Of a DNA stretch of 12,145 nucleotides, positions 5,277 to 12,042 are shown one piece after another. The DNA is from an uncultured Acidimicrobiaceae bacterium (GTDB lineage: Bacteria > Actinomycetota > Acidimicrobiia > Acidimicrobiales > Ilumatobacteraceae). Within the stretch, counting starts at the first letter, position 1; each line of letters begins with the position of its first letter. The translations under genes and the position numbers were made by a program. Location: assembly GCA_903904615.1 (NCBI GenBank), contig CAIVDG010000186.1, positions 1-12,145 of the forward strand, given 5' to 3'. The notes under the pieces were generated by a model that was not told the DNA's origin, searched no databases, and worked only from the letters and a program-made list of their open reading frames with translations.

Positions 5277-6506
5277 TTACAAAACTGCGCCGATGAGATC
5301 GTTGACGATTTGAGCCTTTGCAACCAGGTCGACCACCGCATCAACAAGACCATCGAGGCCGGCCGCAGGAAGATCTGCAATGGCGCGAACTGCGTTGTTG
5401 ACGAACACCAACTTCACTGTTGGCCATTGGTCGTTCCATGAGTTGATCTCGGCGGCAAGCTCTGTTGTCCACTGAACGTCTGTGGCAATTTCCGTCTCGA
5501 GGCGGATGTAAACGCCACGTTGATCTTGTACCGGCACGATTGTTGCGGTGACCTCACGTGCGCCTGCATTTATAACAACGGTGGGATTCCAGCCGCGACG
5601 GGTGTCGCGAGCAACTTCGAATTCAGCGTCGGCCATGTGCAACGCCATTTCAATTCGGGTGCGATATTGCAGAACATGTTCGTAGCCGAGTTCTACCACC
5701 ATGCCGAATCGTGGGCTTGAGACATGACAAATGTTGGGCTGCTCGTCATTGAACGCAAATGTCAATGCACCTTGCGTGTACGTATCGGACAGATAGATCT
5801 CTTGTGCAAAAACTGGTGCAAACACGGAGAACGAACCGCGATAGTCGCCACCAGCGGGAACTGTGATGCTGAGAGTTGGGCCGTCTAGACGTGACCAATC
5901 GCGAGTAACCGTGAGTTTCACACCGTCATAGGTGAACGTGACAAACGGCAGATGACCTGAGTAGGGCGAACCATCTTCGTCTTCGGGCAGCGCGATAGGA
6001 ACCGAACGCAAGAACGGCCCGATCTGGGCAATTTGCGGTGCGTTCACGATGATGCGAGTTGAACGTTCGGGAAGTGCTGGAGGCGTTGTAACAAGTTGTT
6101 GAGGAAGAGTTGACGAAAAGGTGCAATCGTGCGAGGAGTACGTGATGGTGTTTGCGTTGAGATCGATCTGCAATTCAACGTCAATTTCTTCGTCGTCAAG
6201 TAGGAGTTGACGAATGGAATCGAAGAAGTGGACAGGAAGCGTGAGGACGCCAGCGTGTGGACGTTCTTCGCTGTCGTCTTCCGTGGAGATGTATGTGTGG
6301 ATGTTCTGGCGACGGAACCACCACATGCAGTGATTGGGAGTGAACTGCATAGTGAACGTGCTGTCTGCAATTGAGTCCTGAGCATGACGCACCGCTGCCA
6401 CGACCACCTCACGGAAGTCTGAGTTCTGTAGGAACAGGGTGAACTGACGTGGCAGTTCGGTTGTTGCTGAGAGGTCTGGCGAGGATGAGGAAGAAGGATC
6501 TGGCAT
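5277..6506 (-). CDS. Putative DnaN-like/YbjN-like fusion protein (paralog A)
   Basis: Unassigned 409-aa soluble protein with a Ser-rich tail (1-18). Residues about 22-135 resemble sliding-clamp domain I: helix FREVVVAAVRHAQDSI (31-46), a strand pair ending HTYISTEDD (70-78), then GVLTLPVHFFDSIRQLLLDD (86-105), which closely echoes the DnaN pattern GxxxxPARxxxDxxRxLP, and EIDVEL. Residues about 150-285 resemble domain II: DGVKLTVTRDWSRLDG (194-209) and VPA (216-218) recall the ATDGHRL block. Residues about 286-409 look like a YbjN/TY3S-chaperone-like domain, with LAAEINSWNDQWPTVKLVF (350-368) and a closing helical tail. Paralog B at 3426-4634 has the same architecture and the shared DWxR...PA block. 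The ribosome site is weak (AAGG, 6 nt from the ATG). It lies 85 bp after ilvD and before the LexA box, so it may be expressed separately from paralog B. Function unknown. Confidence 0.7.
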   Translation of the reverse strand: MPDPSSSSSPDLSATTELPRQFTLFLQNSDFREVVVAAVRHAQDSIADSTFTMQFTPNHCMWWFRRQNIHTYISTEDDSEERPHAGVLTLPVHFFDSIRQLLLDDEEIDVELQIDLNANTITYSSHDCTFSSTLPQQLVTTPPALPERSTRIIVNAPQIAQIGPFLRSVPIALPEDEDGSPYSGHLPFVTFTYDGVKLTVTRDWSRLDGPTLSITVPAGGDYRGSFSVFAPVFAQEIYLSDTYTQGALTFAFNDEQPNICHVSSPRFGMVVELGYEHVLQYRTRIEMALHMADAEFEVARDTRRGWNPTVVINAGAREVTATIVPVQDQRGVYIRLETEIATDVQWTTELAAEINSWNDQWPTVKLVFVNNAVRAIADLPAAGLDGLVDAVVDLVAKAQIVNDLIGAVL

Positions 6507-6519
6507 TGGACCCTTATCT

Positions 6520-6568
6520 CACCAAAAGGGTGGTGCAAGGTTCTGAAACCCCTATACCGCAAGGGTTT
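6520..6568 (-). terminator. Two small hairpins between ilvD and the clamp-like gene
   Basis: In the 85-bp gap after ilvD the minus strand forms AAACCC/GGGTTT (6568-6563 with 6551-6546, an 11-nt loop), then CACCA/TGGTG (6535-6531 with 6524-6520, a 6-nt loop). Neither has a clear U-tract, so they are at best weak or factor-assisted terminators for ilvD, or leader structures of the next gene. The second hairpin ends 13 nt before the start codon at 6506. Confidence 0.3.
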
Positions 6569-6591
6569 TCTCTATTTTGCTGAGGTCTGGA

Positions 6592-8301
6592 TTAGAGCGA
6601 GACGTTGGTGATGGCGCCCTTTTCGGCACCTTGCACCAACTTGGCGAACTTCGCCAACACGCCCGATGTGTAACGCGGTGGGTTGGGCTTCCACCCCACT
6701 TTGCGCTTCTCCAATTCAGATGCATCAACAAGAACGTCGAGCGACTTGCTGGGAACGTCAATGCGAATGCGATCGCCCTCATTCACGAATGCAATGGGTC
6801 CACCGTCTGCTGCTTCGGGCGCTACGTGTCCGATACAGAATCCCCATGTGCCGCCAGAGAAGCGACCATCAGTAATGAGCGCAACAGTGGAGCCGAGACC
6901 TGCACCCTTCAATGCGCCAGTGATGGCCAACATCTCGCGCATACCTGGTCCGCCCTTCGGTCCTTCGTAACGAATGACAATGACATCGCCATGATTGATG
7001 CGACCCGTCATGAGCGCATCCATAGCACCATCTTCACCGTCGAACACGCGAGCAGGGCCCTCGAACTGCAGTTGATCTTTTGTGAGACCAGCAACCTTCA
7101 CCACACTCCCCTTTGGCGCAAGCGAGCCAGAGAGAACGTTGATGCCACCTTCTGCATGGATGGGGTCTGACAACGGGTGAACAACATCCCCGTCGGGTTG
7201 TGGAGGGTTTACTTCCGCCAAGTTTTCGGCCATTGTTTTTCCGGTACAGGTGAGCACATCACCATGCAACAGACCTGCGTCGAGAAGATGCTTCAACACA
7301 ACCGGCACACCACCAATGCGATGCATGTCAGACATGTGGTACTTGCCGCCGGGCTTAGTGTCGGCAATGTGAGGCACTTTGTCTGCGATGCGGTTGAAGT
7401 CATCAAGATCTAGTTCGACTCCCGCTTCGCTTGCGATGGCAAGCAAGTGAAGAACTGCATTCGTGCTTCCACCGAGAGCATTCGTAACGGCAATGGCGTT
7501 TTCAAAAGCCTTCTTCGTCATAATGTCGCGCGGACGAATTCCTAAACGCAACAAGTTCACTACTGCTTCGCCTGCGCGCTTCGCATCGTCTTCACGTGAG
7601 CGATCAATTGCTGGTGCCGATGCAGAACCAGGCAAACTCATACCAAGTGCTTCGGCAATAGACGACATTGTGTTTGCCGTGAACATTCCGCCACATGCAC
7701 CTTCGCCTGGACACGCAGATTTTTCAATGTCGTTCAACTCTTCTTGGCTCATCGTGCCTGCCGCACACGCACCAATAGCTTCGAACACAGTGGTGATGTC
7801 GATGTTCTTTCCGTTGTGAACGCCCGGCATTGTTGAACCGTTGTACACAAACACGCTTGCCAAGTTGAGACGAGCTGCCGCCATCAACATTGCAGGAATG
7901 CTCTTGTCGCATCCGGCAAGACCCACAAAACCGTCGAAGCGTTCGCCATGCACAACCGTTTCAACAGAGTCGGTAATTACTTCGCGCGACACCAAACTTG
8001 CGCGCATACCCTCGTGACCCATACTGATTCCGTCAGAGACGGTGATGGTGCCGAACTCAAGCGCTACGCCGCCAGCGGCACGAACACCCTGCTTGGCTGC
8101 ATCGGCAAGACGACGAAGCGACATGTTGCACGGCGTTACTTCATTCCACGCGCTTGCAAGACCAATTTGTGGCTTCTGCCAGTCGTCATCGGTAAGACCC
8201 ACGGCACGCAACATGGCGCGTGCAGCCGCTTTCTGATTGCCGTCGGTGACGTCGCGGCTACGGGGTTTGATGTCGATGGGGGTGCCGTCTGGTTTTGACA
8301 T
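6592..8301 (-). CDS. ilvD: Dihydroxy-acid dehydratase
   Basis: IlvD dehydrates 2,3-dihydroxy-isovalerate and 2,3-dihydroxy-3-methylvalerate to the 2-keto acids in valine, leucine and isoleucine synthesis. The 569-aa protein carries the family's three cluster cysteines: Cys58 (TPCN), Cys131 (AGCDKS) and Cys203 (GACGGMFTANTM), spaced 73 and 72 residues apart, as in known IlvD. DGRFSGGTWG (478-487) holds the conserved active-site Ser482, and GHVAPEA (491-497) follows. I chose ATG 8301, giving MSKPDGTPIDIKPRSRD. A longer frame to 8412 would add 37 atypical residues and overlap the permease gene. No Shine-Dalgarno sequence is seen; TAGCGT sits 7 nt before the ATG, so the mRNA may be leaderless. 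No other branched-chain gene is in the window. It lies 31 bp after an iron permease gene. Confidence 0.96.
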   Translation of the reverse strand: MSKPDGTPIDIKPRSRDVTDGNQKAAARAMLRAVGLTDDDWQKPQIGLASAWNEVTPCNMSLRRLADAAKQGVRAAGGVALEFGTITVSDGISMGHEGMRASLVSREVITDSVETVVHGERFDGFVGLAGCDKSIPAMLMAAARLNLASVFVYNGSTMPGVHNGKNIDITTVFEAIGACAAGTMSQEELNDIEKSACPGEGACGGMFTANTMSSIAEALGMSLPGSASAPAIDRSREDDAKRAGEAVVNLLRLGIRPRDIMTKKAFENAIAVTNALGGSTNAVLHLLAIASEAGVELDLDDFNRIADKVPHIADTKPGGKYHMSDMHRIGGVPVVLKHLLDAGLLHGDVLTCTGKTMAENLAEVNPPQPDGDVVHPLSDPIHAEGGINVLSGSLAPKGSVVKVAGLTKDQLQFEGPARVFDGEDGAMDALMTGRINHGDVIVIRYEGPKGGPGMREMLAITGALKGAGLGSTVALITDGRFSGGTWGFCIGHVAPEAADGGPIAFVNEGDRIRIDVPSKSLDVLVDASELEKRKVGWKPNPPRYTSGVLAKFAKLVQGAEKGAITNVSL

Positions 8302-8308
8302 ATCCACA

Positions 8309-8314
8309 ACGCTA
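8309..8314 (-). promoter_or_regulatory. Candidate -10 box for a leaderless ilvD mRNA
   Basis: The minus strand reads TAGCGT, 7 nt, then ATG at 8301. This is the same hexamer and spacing as before the inositol-phosphate synthase gene (1348-1353). There is no clear -35 box or ribosome site in the 31-bp gap after the permease stop. Confidence 0.45.
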
Positions 8315-8332
8315 ATGGGCGACGCCTCGTCC

Positions 8333-9178
8333 CTAGTGGGTGGAGACTGATTCGCGATTTTCTGCGGGCACAGAGGTAGTTGGCTTTGCACCACGCAGGA
8401 AGAGATACCCAACAGGAATGAGGTATGCGAAGTACGAGATCAGGCGAATGCGCTCAGTCTCTGCATGCCAACCGAAGAATCCCTTCATGAAGTCATAGAA
8501 AGTGCCCGAGCTCCAGATACCTGACTCCACCGTCCAGACGGGTTGCCAGATCCAACCAGTTTCAATGCTCATCATCTCGCGGAATTCATGGAAGGCCTTA
8601 CCCACTAATCCGGCCGCAAAGAGAATAAGAAGAAGACCGGTGACATTGAAGAACGTACGCAAGTTGACCCTGTTTCCGCCCATGTAGAACAAACGCCCGA
8701 GAACGGCAGCGAGTGCTAATCCAAGAAGGCCTCCGAACACCACACTGCTGCCACTTGCCGATGCGTTCTCGGCGCTCAACAAGAAGAGAGCTGTTTCAAG
8801 ACCTTCGCGAACAACTGCGACAAACGCAATAGCAGCAAGGGCTGTGGACGTTGTTGCCTCATCTACTTGTTGGCGAAGCTCTGCTCCCATCGAGCGCGAA
8901 TGTGTGCGCATCCAGAAAATCATCCATGTCAATACTGAGGCAGCGGCAGCTGCAATAACCATTTCCACTGCTTTTTCGGCCGACCCATGAAGACCACCCG
9001 TTGCAAGGTGAATGACAACACCAATGATGAGACACAACACTGTCGCTGCGCCCGCGCCACGCCACACTGCAACTGCTTCGTTACTGCGATTGCTCTTCAC
9101 CAGATATGACAACAAGATGGCCAAGACAATGGCAATTTCGAGTCCTTCGCGGAGGGTGATTAAGAAACTTGCTCCCAT
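8333..9178 (-). CDS. efeU: FTR1/EfeU family iron permease
   Basis: This 281-aa integral membrane protein belongs to the oxidase-dependent iron transporter family, which moves iron across the cytoplasmic membrane (EfeU in bacteria, Ftr1p in yeast). Two REGLE motifs, residues 10-14 in helix 1 and 124-128 in a later helix, are the diagnostic iron-binding sequences. About seven hydrophobic segments fit the family (roughly 5-27, 42-60, 70-90, 112-136, 144-165, 176-195 and 245-262), and the length matches E. coli EfeU. The start at 9178 has a strong ribosome site (AAAGGA, 6 nt away). EfeO and EfeB partners are not in the window, so electron-transfer or periplasmic partners must be elsewhere or absent. 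Palindromes just upstream suggest metal control. ilvD follows after 31 bp. Confidence 0.92.
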   Translation of the reverse strand: MGASFLITLREGLEIAIVLAILLSYLVKSNRSNEAVAVWRGAGAATVLCLIIGVVIHLATGGLHGSAEKAVEMVIAAAAASVLTWMIFWMRTHSRSMGAELRQQVDEATTSTALAAIAFVAVVREGLETALFLLSAENASASGSSVVFGGLLGLALAAVLGRLFYMGGNRVNLRTFFNVTGLLLILFAAGLVGKAFHEFREMMSIETGWIWQPVWTVESGIWSSGTFYDFMKGFFGWHAETERIRLISYFAYLIPVGYLFLRGAKPTTSVPAENRESVSTH

Positions 9179-9194
9179 GGTGGGTCCTTTTCTC

Positions 9195-9200
9195 AGAATA
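9195..9200 (-). promoter_or_regulatory. Candidate -10 box of the iron permease gene
   Basis: TATTCT on the minus strand sits 16 nt upstream of the permease ATG, with the ribosome site AAAGGA between. The -35 region expected near 9218-9223 falls inside the TTAGG/CCTAA palindrome, so a protein bound there would block initiation. The match is moderate. Confidence 0.3.
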
Positions 9201-9203
9201 TTT

Positions 9204-9249
9204 GGGGGTGTTAGGTTGCCCTAATACCCCCGATGTTAGGGGCGCCTAT
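9204..9249. promoter_or_regulatory. Nested TTAGG-N4-CCTAA palindromes (candidate iron-regulator operator)
   Basis: Two copies of the same inverted repeat lie 25 bp apart: TTAGGTTGCCCTAA (9211-9224) and TTAGGGGCGCCTAT (9236-9249, one mismatch). The first is extended by GGGGGT (9204-9209) and ACCCCC (9226-9231), giving a 28-bp palindrome with 11 of 12 arm pairs matching. The first 14 bases of the DtxR/IdeR operator consensus agree with the first copy at 11 positions. Position upstream of an iron permease fits an iron-responsive repressor. It is not a classical terminator for the preceding gene, as no U-tract follows. Confidence 0.5.
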
Positions 9250-9282
9250 CACCAAATTGCAAGCCCCAGGGCAGAAATTTTT

Positions 9283-10539
9283 CTAACGCCGGTCTAACGA
9301 GGCACCGAATCCGAAGAGGTTGCTGGCAACTTTGCGCATCTGAATTTCTTCAGAACCTTCAGTGATTCGATAACGACGGTGGTGCCTATAGATGTGCTCA
9401 AACGGCATGTGGCGGCTGTACCCCACTCCACCGCACGTTTGCATGGCGCGGTCGGCAGCATCGCACGCCAAACGATTAGCGCGATAGTTACACATAGCCA
9501 CCAAATGAGTGACCTCCATGTGATGTTTGTGATCCAACATCCACGCCGTATAACGAATCATCTGACGCAACATGGCAGCTTCTGTGTGAAGTTCAACGAG
9601 TGGAAACTGAATGCCCTGATTCACGCTGAGTTTCTTACCCCAGGTAATGCGCTCATTTGAATATCGAACTGCTTCGTTGATACAGAACTGTGCAGCTCCT
9701 AAAGAACTTGCAGCCTGACGAATTCTGTTTTCGTGCACGAAATGTTGTGCAAGCGCCAAGCCTTCCTCTGGTGGTCCGAACACGGCGTCTGCGCCTACGC
9801 GTACATCGGTGAGACTTACTTCTGCATGGTCTGTTGGCATATTGAAGGTCCACCAAAAGAATTCCACCTTGAATCCGGGTGCATTAGTAGGGACTAAGAA
9901 CGCCGTGATTCCTTTCGGGTCTCCAGGCTTTCCACTTGTGCGAGCAAAAATAATGTCGTGTGTGGCGTGATGAAGGCCGCTGTTCCAGCGCTTCATTCCG
10001 TTCAGTACCCACTCGTCACCATCGCGATATGCCGTGGTCTCTAAGTATGTGGCGTCACTTCCGTGTCCTGGTTCTGTGAGACCAAACGCAAGACGTTTTG
10101 TGCCATCCAAAAAACCGGGCATCCAGTTTTTCTTCTGATCTTCTGTACCGAAGTCACGCATCATAAGAACTGTTGGAAAGTTGCCAACAATGCTTGATTC
10201 ATTCTGTAAGTCATTGTGTAGACCAAGACCCTTGGTTGCCAGGTGCTCACGAATGATTGCCATCTTCAAGTTGGTGGCATCTTGCCCACCAAACTCTTTT
10301 GGAAGTGCCAGACGTAGCCACCCTGCAGCATCTGCACGTCGACGCATCTCACGCAACAACGCTTCCCAGTCAGCACGTGGAACACCGTCGTTATCGAAGT
10401 CAGTCCTGGCCCATTCGCGGCGGTGGTCGAAGAAACGTTCGTTGTCGTCTTGGGCCTGCAACGGCTGTATCTCGGCCTCGATAAACGCGTCTAAGTCGTT
10501 GAGGGTGGTTTGGATGTCTGCGGGAATCTCAAAGTCCAT
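9283..10539 (-). CDS. Acyl-CoA dehydrogenase family protein
   Basis: FAD-dependent acyl-CoA dehydrogenases form the alpha-beta double bond of acyl-CoA thioesters in fatty-acid or related catabolism, passing electrons to ETF. The 418-aa protein has the N-terminal helical domain, the FGLTEPGHGSD motif (152-162) of the flavin/substrate region, a middle beta domain, and the C-terminal helical domain with QTCGGVGYSRHMPFEHIYR (367-385). Glu394 in ITEGSEEIQ (392-400) occupies the usual catalytic-base position (the EGT/S motif). The exact substrate is not readable; the family also includes dehydrogenases of amino-acid intermediates and unusual acyl groups. The ATG at 10539 has no near ribosome site but a TACTGT box 6 nt upstream. 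It begins 30 bp after gatB, so read-through is also possible. Confidence 0.92.
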   Translation of the reverse strand: MDFEIPADIQTTLNDLDAFIEAEIQPLQAQDDNERFFDHRREWARTDFDNDGVPRADWEALLREMRRRADAAGWLRLALPKEFGGQDATNLKMAIIREHLATKGLGLHNDLQNESSIVGNFPTVLMMRDFGTEDQKKNWMPGFLDGTKRLAFGLTEPGHGSDATYLETTAYRDGDEWVLNGMKRWNSGLHHATHDIIFARTSGKPGDPKGITAFLVPTNAPGFKVEFFWWTFNMPTDHAEVSLTDVRVGADAVFGPPEEGLALAQHFVHENRIRQAASSLGAAQFCINEAVRYSNERITWGKKLSVNQGIQFPLVELHTEAAMLRQMIRYTAWMLDHKHHMEVTHLVAMCNYRANRLACDAADRAMQTCGGVGYSRHMPFEHIYRHHRRYRITEGSEEIQMRKVASNLFGFGASLDRR

Positions 10540-10545
10540 GAGCGA

Positions 10546-10551
10546 ACAGTA
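10546..10551 (-). promoter_or_regulatory. Candidate -10 box for the acyl-CoA dehydrogenase gene
   Basis: TACTGT fits TANNNT and lies 6 nt before the ATG at 10539, as expected for leaderless initiation. AGAGGG at 14 nt is too distant to be a normal ribosome site. The 30-bp gap after gatB leaves little room for a full promoter, so this call is weak. Confidence 0.3.
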
Positions 10552-10569
10552 CGCCCTCTGCGTGAACCC

Positions 10570-12042
10570 CTACGAGCCGCGACGAGATTGCATGATGGCA
10601 GACACAATCTTGCCGTCTGCCTTGCCTCTGCTGGCTTTCATCACTCGGCCAACGATTGCACCTGCGGCCTTTTCTTCACCTGCGCAGTACTTTGCCCACG
10701 CGTCGGGATCTGCTGCAATTGCTTCGTCCACCATTGCCTCAACGGCAGATGTGTCCATGGCTTCGAAACCCTTAGCTGCTGCAATGGCGACAGCGTCGCC
10801 GCCACCATTGGCGACAATCTCGGCAAGAACTGTTTTGGCTTGCGTCGCCGACAGTTTGTTGTCGCGTTCCAAGATGGTGAGCGCAGCAATGTCTGCTGGC
10901 GGAACCGCAGGCTGTGGACCAGCCTCGGCGAATGCCTGAGTGACATAGATGAGTGCTTTCACAGGATCTCCGCCTGCTTCTGCAATGGCCTTCACATACT
11001 CGTGCTGACCACGCTCTACAGCGACAATGACCGCTTCACTTTGTGGGTCATACCCAGTGAGTTCTTGCAACATTGCACGGCGTGCAGCAGGAAGCGGTGG
11101 TAACGACTGGCGAACTGATTCAATCCATTCAGCAGACGGGTCAAGTGTGACCAAGTCTGGCTCGGGGAAATATCTGTAATCGTCTGCGTCTTCTTTGGTG
11201 CGCAACGTGTGAGTGCGACCTTCTGCATCGTCCCAGTGGCGAGTTTCTTGTCGAATGGTGCCGCCAGAATCGAGAACATCAATTTGACGACGAGCTTCGT
11301 AGTCAATCGCGCGGCCAAGTGCACGAATGGAGTTCACGTTCTTGATCTCGCAACGAGTTCCGAAAGGCGTACCAATTTTGTGCACCGACACATTGGCATC
11401 GCATCGCATGGAACCTTCTTCCATCTTTGCGTCCGACGCGCCGATTGCTTCAAGAATTGCGCGTAACTCGGCTACGTATTCTTTGGCTTGTTCGCTGGTG
11501 CGAATGTCGGGACGAGACACAATTTCCACTAACGGAACACCGGCACGGTTGAAGTCCATTAATGAATAATCACTGCCGTGAATACGCCCGGTGGATCCAC
11601 CAACGTGTGTGCTCTTGCCGGTGTCTTCTTCTAAGTGTGCGCGTTCAATTCCCACCACTGTTCCACTAGGAAGCGCGAGGAAGCCATCTGCGTTGAGCGG
11701 AAGGTCGTACTGACTGATTTGGTACGCCTTCGGCTGATCTGGATAGAAATAATTCTTGCGGTGGAAGATGCACTTTTGAATTCTGCAATTCAGTGCAAGG
11801 CCAATACGCATGGCAAGTTCAACTGCTTGCTTATTCAACACAGGCAATGCGCCAGGAAGACCAAGCGTGACCGGATCGATGTTCACATTGGGTTCGTCAC
11901 CGAAACGGTTCGGTGAACCGCTGAACAACTTGGTGCGTGTTGCAAGTTCAACGTGTACTTCAAGTCCAACAATCATTTCCCAGCCACCAGGAAGCAATTG
12001 GTCTTCGGTGGCCACAATTGAACTGAGTGTGCTGTCGCTCAT
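10570..12042 (-). CDS. gatB: Asp/Glu-tRNA amidotransferase subunit B
   Basis: GatB is the tRNA-binding and kinase subunit of GatCAB, which amidates misacylated Glu-tRNA(Gln) and/or Asp-tRNA(Asn) in bacteria lacking the matching synthetases. The 490-aa length is normal. MIVGLEVHVEL (23-33), the FHRKNYFYPDQPKAYQISQYD block (93-113), EEGSMRCDANVSV (208-220), KNVNSIR (234-240) and YRYFPEPDL (289-297) are the conserved cradle-domain motifs. Residues about 345-490 form the helical and YqeY-like tail that grips the tRNA. The start ATG has AGGAGG 6 nt upstream and overlaps the gatA stop by 4 bp (ATGA), so gatA and gatB are translationally coupled. gatC presumably lies upstream of gatA, outside the window. 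Confidence 0.97.
   Translation of the reverse strand: MSDSTLSSIVATEDQLLPGGWEMIVGLEVHVELATRTKLFSGSPNRFGDEPNVNIDPVTLGLPGALPVLNKQAVELAMRIGLALNCRIQKCIFHRKNYFYPDQPKAYQISQYDLPLNADGFLALPSGTVVGIERAHLEEDTGKSTHVGGSTGRIHGSDYSLMDFNRAGVPLVEIVSRPDIRTSEQAKEYVAELRAILEAIGASDAKMEEGSMRCDANVSVHKIGTPFGTRCEIKNVNSIRALGRAIDYEARRQIDVLDSGGTIRQETRHWDDAEGRTHTLRTKEDADDYRYFPEPDLVTLDPSAEWIESVRQSLPPLPAARRAMLQELTGYDPQSEAVIVAVERGQHEYVKAIAEAGGDPVKALIYVTQAFAEAGPQPAVPPADIAALTILERDNKLSATQAKTVLAEIVANGGGDAVAIAAAKGFEAMDTSAVEAMVDEAIAADPDAWAKYCAGEEKAAGAIVGRVMKASRGKADGKIVSAIMQSRRGS

Noticed and set aside
5134..5277. A 47-codon minus-strand ORF whose ATG overlaps the stop of the 409-aa gene (TAATG)
   Set aside because: It runs straight through the LexA box and the promoter, has no ribosome site at that ATG and an amino-acid content unlike the neighbouring proteins. 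Only its last 12 codons, with their own strong ribosome site, are kept as a tentative leader ORF.
5672..5681. GAACATGTTC palindrome inside paralog A, similar to the LexA box
   Set aside because: The half-sites are 2 bp apart instead of the 4 bp LexA requires, and it lies within coding sequence; most likely chance.
8302..8412. N-terminal extension of IlvD by 37 residues
   Set aside because: The extra residues do not look like IlvD, the extended start lies inside the permease gene, and ATG 8301 gives the standard beginning of the family.
9204..9231. Rho-independent terminator for the acyl-CoA dehydrogenase gene
   Set aside because: The palindrome is strong, but on the minus strand it is followed by AAATATTC, not a U-rich run, and it sits close to the permease promoter, so an operator is more likely.
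10181..10939. 252-codon plus-strand ORF across the acyl-CoA dehydrogenase start and gatB end
   Set aside because: Ser/Arg/Ala-rich antisense shadow of two secure genes.
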